Of a stretch of 64,000 nucleotides of DNA, positions 26,513-33,986 are shown in pieces. The position numbers and the translations under genes were made by a program. How positions within the stretch are numbered: position 1 is the stretch's first letter; each line of letters opens with the position of its first letter. The DNA comes from Faecalibacter bovis (GTDB lineage: Bacteria; Bacteroidota; Bacteroidia; Flavobacteriales; Weeksellaceae). The stretch lies in contig NZ_CP072842.1 of assembly GCF_017948305.1 (NCBI RefSeq), forward strand, positions 1,742,501 to 1,806,500. Direction: 5' to 3'. The notes under the pieces were generated by a model, which was given only the letters and a program-made list of their open reading frames with translations, was not told the DNA's origin and made no database searches.

Positions 26513-27271
26513 ATGTCAGAAATTTACACGTTCAGAGAGCTAACTAGTCGAGGATACAAAGAATCTACAAAAGAGGGTGATATTTTCACCCTTTCTTTGG
26601 TTCCTGATACCATCGGATTACCTAACGATATATTTCCTTATAAAAAATATATACTTCCCAAAATAGTCCAGAATTTATTAAAAAAACTACTAGAGAAATA
26701 TTCTATAGATGAAAGTGAGATTGGTTTACTTCAGAGTATTGGAGTTACATTTCAGTATATTCTAAATCATAAATATATAGATTCAGCTGGTCAAGAGCTG
26801 GATAAGGTAAAAGATATTTTTCAAAAGTTATATGATATCTATATGGTGCTTGATGGAAACATGCCACCTATAGAAAAAATAGTAATAACAATTGGTGATA
26901 AAGAGGTAGTTATCGATTCTTGGATGTTTTTTGCTGGATACCTTCCTGATTTTACTGATAATATAAAATCATTATCAGACGGAAAAATTTTAAAGAGATT
27001 TGAGTACGATAAGTATGAGGAAGTTATTACAGGGTCACTGAAACCAAAATTATATTTGTTTTTAGAAGGTTTGTACAAAAAGTATAATACTAAAGAACAT
27101 GGTAAATATACTTTTATAAGCATCTACATTCATATTTTTCAGATATATGTATCTAAGCAAAGCTTTGAGTTATGTGAATTAACAGATAATAAAACAATAT
27201 CCGATTATAAAAATATAGGAGATGCAATAAAAAAAGCTATAAAAAGAAAAAAGGGGACAAGCTGTAAATAA
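26513..27271 (+). CDS. Hypothetical protein
   Basis: A 252-residue cytoplasmic protein, mixed helical and strand, with a lysine-rich C-terminus. No family is recognised. It is the first cargo gene of island 1 and begins 10 bp after the TTACAA array, which is therefore placed as an operator or overlaps its promoter. The DUF3987 gene follows 70 bp downstream in the same direction. Confidence 0.72.
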   Translation: MSEIYTFRELTSRGYKESTKEGDIFTLSLVPDTIGLPNDIFPYKKYILPKIVQNLLKKLLEKYSIDESEIGLLQSIGVTFQYILNHKYIDSAGQELDKVKDIFQKLYDIYMVLDGNMPPIEKIVITIGDKEVVIDSWMFFAGYLPDFTDNIKSLSDGKILKRFEYDKYEEVITGSLKPKLYLFLEGLYKKYNTKEHGKYTFISIYIHIFQIYVSKQSFELCELTDNKTISDYKNIGDAIKKAIKRKKGTSCK

Positions 27272-27340
27272 ATATTATTTCAGAAGTACCCAATTTTCCT
27301 TTCAGAGCATAATTAGTTTTGTAAAATAAATTTCATAATT

Positions 27341-28945
27341 ATGAAACAAATTTTTACAGAGGCTTATTTAGAGCACGACCACGTGGTTAATCCACAGCAA
27401 TCATTAGAAAGCACACAGACTGCCAATACTAATGATGCAAATAATTTAGAAGTTGAAGGCTTTTCTACACAAGATACAGCCAAGATAGCTGTAGAAAACA
27501 ACTCAGCAAATGATTTAACACCAGAAGTTGACATATTATCAGGAACAAATGAAATATCTAACGATGTTCCTGAAATAGATGAGGTTATTAATAAAGACTC
27601 TCAAGAACAACTTATTGTTGTAGAAGAACAAGATTCATCAAATGTTGTAGAAAATTGCAATGCAGATTTAGAATTACCAAATTCTTATTATCAGCAAAAA
27701 CAGGAGGAGAGAGATCAATACGAAAGTGTGGTAGTGAACGTTGAAGAGACGAAAAAAGACGTAACATATATTTCAGATGATTACGTCAGTGAAGAATTTT
27801 ACAATAGCTTGCCTAACGAATTACAGAATTTCCTTGATCTTTATGTTGGTAGAGAAAAGGATATTGTTTTCCTTTCTGTATTAGGTGTTTTTAGTTCTTT
27901 GTTACCAAATGTTAGAGGTTTTTACCGAGGAGAGATTCATCATCCAAATTTGTTTATCCAAATTATTGCACCCCCAGCTTCAGGAAAAGGAAAAATGAAG
28001 CTTGGATTGAGAGTGTTTGATAAAGTTATTAAGCAAATAACAAAAGACAACAAAGATTTTAGAATTCCTGGTAATAGTAGTTCAGTTAGAGTTATCGAGA
28101 AACTTAATGAAATGCATGGTTTTGGAAACCTAATGTTTGAGACTGAAGCTGATTCAATTTCTGGAACACAAAAAAACGAATGGGGTAATTTTTCTGATAT
28201 CCTTAGAAAAGCAGCTCAGCACGAAAATATTTCTATTTCCAGAAAAGGTAATAATGTCGATATTAACTGTGAATATCCAAGACTTAGCTTGCTAATTTCT
28301 GGTACTCCCGACCAATTAGCTCCACTAATAAAGAGTATAGATAATGGATTGTTTAGTCGATTTGTATATTATGCTTATAAAGATGTTTCAAATTGGGCAT
28401 TTTACAAGGAACAACCTAATCATGTAGAATGTATGAAAATTCTAGAAGATTTTTTTGAAAGTAAGTATCTAAAAATGCAAGAATCTAAAATTACATTTCG
28501 ATTTTCTGATGAACAGCAACAAAATTTCGATACTTTTTTTGCTGATATAGCAATAGATATTATTTCTATAAATCCAAAGTTACTTTCATCCGTAGAACGA
28601 TTAGGCTACATCACTTTTAGGATAATGATGATGTTTACACTTTTAGATAAGGATAATTTTGTGGAAAATGATGAAATATCTGAAAATGCTTTTAATAGTG
28701 CTTTACTGCTTGTTCCTATATTATTAGAACATATCATAAAAACCTCAACGATATACAGTGTTAAATCTGTTACTAATGATCGTTTAAAAATGTTTTTTGA
28801 TAAGTTACCTGATAACTTTACATCAGCTGAACTAAAAATTTCCAAAAATTTAGGTAGTAGTAGTACAATTGATAAGAATCTGAAATTATTGGTTGACCTA
28901 AAAATGTTAGTGAAAATAAAGCATGGTGTCTATAATAAGATATAA
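27341..28945 (+). CDS. DUF3987 family ATPase-like protein
   Basis: A 534-residue protein. The first ~140 residues are acidic, Asn/Glu/Ser-rich and probably disordered. The DUF3987 domain follows, with IIAPPASGKGKMKLG acting as a P-loop-like segment, then FETEADSISGTQKNEWG and the SRFVYYAY region. The C-terminus (about 470-534) looks like a winged helix (FTSAELKISKNLGSSSTIDKNLKLLVDLKMLVK). DUF3987 proteins are common in Bacteroidota mobile elements and are often linked to primase or replication functions. No primase domain is fused here. Its role in the island is unknown. Confidence 0.85.
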   Translation: MKQIFTEAYLEHDHVVNPQQSLESTQTANTNDANNLEVEGFSTQDTAKIAVENNSANDLTPEVDILSGTNEISNDVPEIDEVINKDSQEQLIVVEEQDSSNVVENCNADLELPNSYYQQKQEERDQYESVVVNVEETKKDVTYISDDYVSEEFYNSLPNELQNFLDLYVGREKDIVFLSVLGVFSSLLPNVRGFYRGEIHHPNLFIQIIAPPASGKGKMKLGLRVFDKVIKQITKDNKDFRIPGNSSSVRVIEKLNEMHGFGNLMFETEADSISGTQKNEWGNFSDILRKAAQHENISISRKGNNVDINCEYPRLSLLISGTPDQLAPLIKSIDNGLFSRFVYYAYKDVSNWAFYKEQPNHVECMKILEDFFESKYLKMQESKITFRFSDEQQQNFDTFFADIAIDIISINPKLLSSVERLGYITFRIMMMFTLLDKDNFVENDEISENAFNSALLLVPILLEHIIKTSTIYSVKSVTNDRLKMFFDKLPDNFTSAELKISKNLGSSSTIDKNLKLLVDLKMLVKIKHGVYNKI

Positions 28946-28955
28946 TGCTTGAGTA

Positions 28956-28985
28956 ATCCCCATCTTATTTAGATGGGGATATTTT
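28956..28985. terminator. Terminator after the DUF3987 gene
   Basis: Perfect 10-bp stem ATCCCCATCT/AGATGGGGAT with a 5-nt loop, followed by ATTTTA. It also ends near the stop of the convergent TerB-like gene. Confidence 0.82.
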
Positions 28986-29415
28986 ACTTTACTAGACAAC
29001 TTATTCTATAAGATATTAGATCTGGATCTTCTTCTTTTGCGGAACCTTCGAAAATTATTCTGAGTATTTCATCAATGATAATATCTTTAAAACCTAACTT
29101 ATCAGCTACAGCACGACAAAATAATAATTCTCGGTCATCAATATTACTGTCAGACAACATAAGCATAACAAGCTCTGATAACTGCTTTACTTTTTCTTTA
29201 TTATCAATAGGTATAACAAATTTTACACTATTAGGTCTAAAAAATATGCGTTCCATATCTTCATTCGTGAGACGTAATTTTTGTGCGATTTTATTAATAA
29301 TATCTAATTCTCTTTTGTCTAAATGCCCATCAATACTTGCTAAGTATACTAAATTGGAAATATGACTAAGTTTTTTTTTCTTCTCACTTCCTTCAAAAAG
29401 CTCTAGAATTCTCAT
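28984..29415 (-). CDS. TerB-like protein
   Basis: A 143-residue helical protein of the TerB/DjlA-N type: KLSHISNLVYLASIDGHLDKREL followed by a second acidic turn SDSNIDDRELLFCRAVADKLGF. The paired D-G/D-x-x-E motifs are those of TerB metal-binding helices. TerB domains occur in tellurite-resistance and in several phage-defence and stress modules. It is the last gene of a three-gene reverse-strand set with two membrane proteins and has no Ter partners nearby, so tellurite resistance is not implied. Confidence 0.8.
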   Translation of the reverse strand: MRILELFEGSEKKKKLSHISNLVYLASIDGHLDKRELDIINKIAQKLRLTNEDMERIFFRPNSVKFVIPIDNKEKVKQLSELVMLMLSDSNIDDRELLFCRAVADKLGFKDIIIDEILRIIFEGSAKEEDPDLISYRISCLVK

Positions 29416-29418
29416 AGT

Positions 29419-29772
29419 TTATGTTTTATTGATTAATAATGCTATTATAAATATTGCTATTCCGAATATTAAGCTTGTCTTAATATCTTTATCTAATCCT
29501 TTTCCACTAGCAAATAGATGAATATATCTTTTTGTAACAAATGGTCCTATAAATAGTAATATAGGTATATTTAAAACTAATATAGCTAACCAGTGTATAT
29601 CAAATAGATAACTGAAAGGAAATACTGGAAGAATCATTCCTACAAACCAAGGATATATGTTACTTATTTCATTAGGTTTACTTATGTAAAATTCTTGATT
29701 ACCTTTTAGCATGTTTATACCAAAACAGCTATAGAATAAAAGTACAGATAATATGAATAATAAGTCTGCCAT
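29419..29772 (-). CDS. Small multi-helix membrane protein
   Basis: A 117-residue protein with about four hydrophobic segments. No family is recognised. It lies 3 bp from the TerB-like gene and 1 bp from the upstream anchored protein gene, so the three form a tight operon. Confidence 0.72.
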   Translation of the reverse strand: MADLLFILSVLLFYSCFGINMLKGNQEFYISKPNEISNIYPWFVGMILPVFPFSYLFDIHWLAILVLNIPILLFIGPFVTKRYIHLFASGKGLDKDIKTSLIFGIAIFIIALLINKT

Positions 29773-29773
29773 A

Positions 29774-30199
29774 CTAAAATTGGGAATTTCCTAAAACATT
29801 TAGTTGATGATTTTCAATTACAGTTCTCATTTCACTTATCATGGCTTCTGCGATATTTTGCTGTTCAAAAATGCTTAAGTTTCTAACATTTTCAAAAGTT
29901 TTTTCATGAATTACTTCTTTCTGGTAGTATTTGTATTTCCAAATAATAGTTAATATACCTGTGCTATAAATAAATTGTACTATTTGTTGATTACCCGTTA
30001 AATATAGGTTGAAGCTTCTTTTGTCTAAAATTGTGACACTACCTAATCCGTTGTATGCTTCTTGATTTATTAGTTCTACTACAACAGCAAATTTTTCATG
30101 TAATTTTTGAGTACTAAGATCTACATCATCTTTTTTGTAATCACTATAAAATCTAAATAGGATAAATCCAACTATCCCAATTACTATTGCCCAAATCAT
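29774..30199 (-). CDS. Membrane-anchored hypothetical protein
   Basis: A 141-residue protein with one N-terminal membrane helix (MIWAIVIGIVGFILFRFYSD) and a soluble remainder predicted to face the cytoplasm. It is first in the three-gene module with the small membrane protein and TerB-like protein. A 59-nt inverted repeat lies 54 bp upstream, between it and hsdM. Function unknown. Confidence 0.72.
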   Translation of the reverse strand: MIWAIVIGIVGFILFRFYSDYKKDDVDLSTQKLHEKFAVVVELINQEAYNGLGSVTILDKRSFNLYLTGNQQIVQFIYSTGILTIIWKYKYYQKEVIHEKTFENVRNLSIFEQQNIAEAMISEMRTVIENHQLNVLGNSQF

Positions 30200-30252
30200 A
30201 TTTTACTTTTTAGTTTATTGTTTTATAAATATAGTAAACTTTATTTGTTGAT

Positions 30253-30311
30253 ATACAAAAGTCAAAAGATTTTTAGTATTTATAGAAATACATATCTTTT
30301 GACTTTTGTAT
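30253..30311. repeat. Perfect 18-bp inverted repeat with nested hairpin
   Basis: The arms ATACAAAAGTCAAAAGAT (30253-30270) and its exact complement (30294-30311) enclose a 23-nt loop that holds a second perfect pair GTATTT/AAATAC. It lies in the divergent promoter region between the TerB-module and hsdM, upstream of the likely hsdM promoter. Confidence 0.85.
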
Positions 30312-30344
30312 TTTATTTGTTTGGAGCTATATCTAATCTTTCAT

Positions 30345-30352
30345 TAACTTTA
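30345..30352 (+). promoter_or_regulatory. Probable promoter of the hsd operon of island 1
   Basis: TAACTTTA is one base from TAnnTTTG, with TTTG at 30320-30323 about 21 nt upstream as a -33 element. The hsdM ATG is 20 nt downstream. Confidence 0.4.
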
Positions 30353-30372
30353 ACCACCATACAATAAAAGAA

Positions 30373-31836
30373 ATGAGCACATTCGAGCAGACGTTTAAAA
30401 ACATAGACGACTTATTATATAAAGATTCTGGAGCAGACAGCGAAATCGATTACATCGAGCAAACCTCTTGGGTTTTGTTCTTACGTTATTTAGATGAGTT
30501 AGAGCAAGAAAAAGCAGATGAAGAAGAATTACAAGGAAAATCGTACAAGTATATTATCGACGAACCTTACCGTTGGAATTCGTGGGCGACACCAAAGGAC
30601 GAAAACGGAAATTTAGACCATCACAAGACTCTAACAGGCCCAGATTTGGTAAAGTTTGTTGAGCAAGAGTTGTTTCCTTATTTAGCAGAATTCAAGCAAA
30701 AAGCACAGGATAATCCTAAGTCTATTCAGTACAAAGTAGGAGAAATTTTCTCTGAGCTAAGCAACAAAATAAAAAGTGGTTACAATCTTCGTGAGATTAT
30801 CGAAATGGTTGAAACTTTACCTTTCGGTTCTTCGACAGATAAGCACGAGTTAAGCCACTTGTACGAAACGAAGATTAAAAATATGGGTAATGCTGGACGT
30901 AACGGTGGACAGTATTATACACCTCGTCCGTTAATCCGTGCAATGATTAATGTTTTGGACCCACAGATTGGCGAAACTATTTTAGACCCAGCTTGTGGTA
31001 GTGCGGGATTCCTTTGTGAAGCCTACGATTATTTATATAATCGTATGGAGAAAAACACAAAGAACTTACAAATCCTACAGGACGAGACATTATACGGTAA
31101 AGAGAAGAAAAATTTAGCGTACATCATTGGTACGATGAATATGATTTTACACGGTATCGAAGCTCCAAACATTACGCACACCAATACACTTGCCGAGAAT
31201 TTACAAGATATCCAGGAAAAAGATAGAGTTGATATTATTTTAGCTAATCCACCATTTGGAGGAAAAGAACGTGCTGAGGTACAACAAAACTTTCCGATTA
31301 AAACAGGTGAAACTGCTTTCTTATTTATGCAACACTTTATCCGTAGCCTAAAGGCTGGAGGGCGTGCTGGAGTAGTTATCAAGAATACTGTATTGAGTAA
31401 TACAGATAACGCTTCTATTGCATTACGTAAACACTTGTTAGAAACGTGTCGTTTAGATGCAGTTTTAGATATGCCAGGTGGAACATTCTTAGGGGCTGGG
31501 GTTAAAACGGTTGTATTATTCTTTACTAAAGGAGAACCTACGACCTCAACTTGGTTTTACCAACTGAATCCAGGACGTAATATGGGTAAAACAAATCCAC
31601 TAAACGATAATGATTTAGCCGAGTTTGTAGAGCTGTACAAAACTAAACCTGAAACAGAAAAATCGTGGAATTTACAGATAGCAGATGTGGATACTGCAAC
31701 TTACGATTTGTCTGTAAAAAATCCTAATACACCCGAAGAAGCTCCTTTACGTGCTCCTGAAACTATTTTAGAAGAAATGGTCGCATTAGACGAGGAAACG
31801 AATTCTATTCTTTCTAACCTAAAAGAAATTTTATAA
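30373..31836 (+). CDS. hsdM: Type I restriction-modification methyltransferase subunit HsdM (island 1)
   Basis: N6-adenine DNA methyltransferase, 487 residues. The AdoMet motif DPACGSAGF is at 205-213 and the catalytic NPPF at 292-295, in the order of gamma-type amino methylases. The N-terminal helical domain (residues 1-140) is the HsdM_N type. Its stop overlaps the hsdS start (TAATG). With HsdS it would methylate, and with HsdR restrict, a bipartite target. It is quite different from the HsdM at 48739-50322. Confidence 0.96.
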   Translation: MSTFEQTFKNIDDLLYKDSGADSEIDYIEQTSWVLFLRYLDELEQEKADEEELQGKSYKYIIDEPYRWNSWATPKDENGNLDHHKTLTGPDLVKFVEQELFPYLAEFKQKAQDNPKSIQYKVGEIFSELSNKIKSGYNLREIIEMVETLPFGSSTDKHELSHLYETKIKNMGNAGRNGGQYYTPRPLIRAMINVLDPQIGETILDPACGSAGFLCEAYDYLYNRMEKNTKNLQILQDETLYGKEKKNLAYIIGTMNMILHGIEAPNITHTNTLAENLQDIQEKDRVDIILANPPFGGKERAEVQQNFPIKTGETAFLFMQHFIRSLKAGGRAGVVIKNTVLSNTDNASIALRKHLLETCRLDAVLDMPGGTFLGAGVKTVVLFFTKGEPTTSTWFYQLNPGRNMGKTNPLNDNDLAEFVELYKTKPETEKSWNLQIADVDTATYDLSVKNPNTPEEAPLRAPETILEEMVALDEETNSILSNLKEIL

Positions 31837-33035
31837 TGAGAACAGGTTGGGAACTAAAACCTTTAAAAGAAGTTGGAAAGATAGTAAGTGGAGCTACACC
31901 TAAAAGTAAAGTTGCTGAATATTGGGATGGTGGAATATCGTGGATTACTCCAAAAGATTTAGGAACTTTAGGAGGGCAAAAATATATTTTAGAAACAAGT
32001 AGAAAAATAACAGAATTAGGTTTAAGTAGTTGTTCTGCACAACTAATGCCAAAAGGTAGTGTTATAATGTCTTCACGTGCTCCAATTGGTCATCTTGGTA
32101 TTGCAACGAATGATATATGTACGAATCAAGGATGTAAAAGTATTGTACCAAATGAAGTAATGAATAGCGAGTATATATATTATTACTTACTTAATTCTAA
32201 AGAAGCTTTGAATAAATTAGGAACAGGTGCAGTTTTTCCGGAATTATCAGGAAAAATGTTCGGTGATTTTTTAATTCCTGTTCCACCTTTAAAAGAACAA
32301 CAACAAATCGTAGAAAAGCTCGACCAAGCTTTTGAGTTTATCGACCAAGCAAAAGCCAACATCGAGCAGAATATCATTAACGCTAAAGAGCTTTTCCAAA
32401 GTAAGCTGGATGAGGTTTTTTCTCAGAAAGGCGATGGATGGATTACTGAAAAATTAAAAAACATAGGTAATGTTCAAACTGGTAATACACCTAATACTAA
32501 GGATAAAGAAAACTATGGTGATTATATAGAATTTATTAAACCAGGACATTTTACAAAAGGAGGAAATTTGGTTTGTAAGGATAGTTTTCTAAGTGAAAAG
32601 GGTAAAAAAATTGCAAGGATTATTTCCCCTAATTCAGTGTTGATGGTATGTATAGGTGCAACAATTGGAAAATTAGGATACTCTACAAGAGAAGTGTGTT
32701 GTAATCAGCAAATTAACACTATAACTCCTTACGATAACGTCGATTACTTGTACTTATACTATTTTTTGAGTAATACTAATTTTATAGCACAAATACATAG
32801 TTTGGGTAAGAGTTCTCAAGCAACATTACCTATTATCAATAAGAGTAAATGGGAGAATTTGGAAATAAGCTATCCGAAAGATATGAAAATTCAGAAAGCA
32901 TTATCTGAAAGATTTAAAAAATTGTATAGGGAATCTGAAGATTTACATAATATTTACCAACAAAAACTAGGTAATTTAGAAGAACTCCGTAAAAGTATTT
33001 TAGAAAAAGCTTTTAGAGGAGAACTAACCAACTAA
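31836..33035 (+). CDS. hsdS: Type I specificity subunit HsdS (island 1)
   Basis: A 399-residue target-recognition subunit. Two target-recognition domains are visible: TRD1 (about residues 1-150, beginning GWELKPLKEVGKIVSGATPK) and TRD2 (about 200-350, beginning WITEKLKNIGNVQTGNTPN). Each is followed by a conserved helical spacer (PPLKEQQQIVEKLDQAF and the C-terminal QQKLGNLEELRKSILEKAF). The protein is full length. The two TRDs differ, so the recognised sequence should be asymmetric; it cannot be read from sequence. Confidence 0.94.
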   Translation: MRTGWELKPLKEVGKIVSGATPKSKVAEYWDGGISWITPKDLGTLGGQKYILETSRKITELGLSSCSAQLMPKGSVIMSSRAPIGHLGIATNDICTNQGCKSIVPNEVMNSEYIYYYLLNSKEALNKLGTGAVFPELSGKMFGDFLIPVPPLKEQQQIVEKLDQAFEFIDQAKANIEQNIINAKELFQSKLDEVFSQKGDGWITEKLKNIGNVQTGNTPNTKDKENYGDYIEFIKPGHFTKGGNLVCKDSFLSEKGKKIARIISPNSVLMVCIGATIGKLGYSTREVCCNQQINTITPYDNVDYLYLYYFLSNTNFIAQIHSLGKSSQATLPIINKSKWENLEISYPKDMKIQKALSERFKKLYRESEDLHNIYQQKLGNLEELRKSILEKAFRGELTN

Positions 33036-33057
33036 CAAAAAACTACTATAAAAAACG

Positions 33058-33984
33058 ATGAGTAAAAGTTACTACAGAGTAATGCTGGGTGCAAAAAGTG
33101 CGTATGCAGAACTATGTTACAATAATAATTTTATAGGTTCTCATTACGGGATACAGACCAACCTTGCTAATGATTTATACGAGGATTGGAAAGATTTTAA
33201 CGCCAAGTACCGTGATATATGGTTAGCCTTGCATCCTGGTAAGACCAAAGTTGCAGCTGGATTATCTTGTGGTATGCTTTGGACAGTATGTAAGGGCATT
33301 CGTGTAGGTGATGTCGTACTTTGTCCTAAAGGCAATGGTACATACTATGTAGGCGAAGTAACCTCTGATTATTACTTTGTTCAGGACGAAGTGTTACCTC
33401 ATCGTAGAAATGTGAAGTGGTATAATGTTGAGGTAGAACGTGCGTCAATGTCAGATGCCTTACGTAACTCTACAGGTTCTGTTGGTACCATTGCAAACAT
33501 AACACAGTATGCTTCAGAACTAGACAAGTTAATTGGTGATGTAACACAACCTCAACTAATAACTACAGATGCTACAGTAGAAGACCCAACAGTATTCGCT
33601 TTAGAAAAGCATTTAGAAGATTTCTTGGTAAAGAATTGGAAATATACCAAATTAGGTAAAATTTACGATATTTACGAAGTAGATGGCGAGTTAGTAGGAC
33701 AACAGTATCCAAGTGATACAGGTCCCCTCGATATTTTAGCCATCAGTAAAGATAAAACGACCTTGTTGGTCGTAGAGTTAAAAAAAGGTCGTGTTAGTGA
33801 TAATGTAGTAGGACAAATTCAGCGTTATATGGGATTTGTAAAGGAAGAACTAGCCGAGCCAGGACAAACAGTAAAAGGTGTAATCATAGGTTTAGAAGAT
33901 GATATTAGGATAAGGAGAGCCTTAGCAGTTACACAAAATATAGAATTTTATAAATACCAAGTCAGCTTTAAGCTGTATAAGTAA
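33058..33984 (+). CDS. EVE/PUA-like domain fused to NucS-like nuclease
   Basis: A 308-residue protein between hsdS and hsdR (22-bp and 2-bp gaps). The N-terminal half resembles the PUA-like/EVE domains of modification-dependent restriction enzymes: GDVVLCPKGNGTYYVGEV (from about residue 84) followed by PHRRNVKWYNVEV. The C-terminal half is an endonuclease NucS-like restriction fold with catalytic residues D225 (GPLDILA) and E240-x-K242 (VVELKKG). Both halves look intact. A role as a modified-DNA-targeting (Type IV-like) nuclease within a Type I operon is inference from the domains and position. Confidence 0.8.
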   Translation: MSKSYYRVMLGAKSAYAELCYNNNFIGSHYGIQTNLANDLYEDWKDFNAKYRDIWLALHPGKTKVAAGLSCGMLWTVCKGIRVGDVVLCPKGNGTYYVGEVTSDYYFVQDEVLPHRRNVKWYNVEVERASMSDALRNSTGSVGTIANITQYASELDKLIGDVTQPQLITTDATVEDPTVFALEKHLEDFLVKNWKYTKLGKIYDIYEVDGELVGQQYPSDTGPLDILAISKDKTTLLVVELKKGRVSDNVVGQIQRYMGFVKEELAEPGQTVKGVIIGLEDDIRIRRALAVTQNIEFYKYQVSFKLYK

Positions 33985-33986
33985 CT

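Noticed and set aside
28984-29415. Tellurite resistance gene
   Set aside because: Only a TerB-like domain is present; TerC, TerD, TerZ and similar genes are absent.
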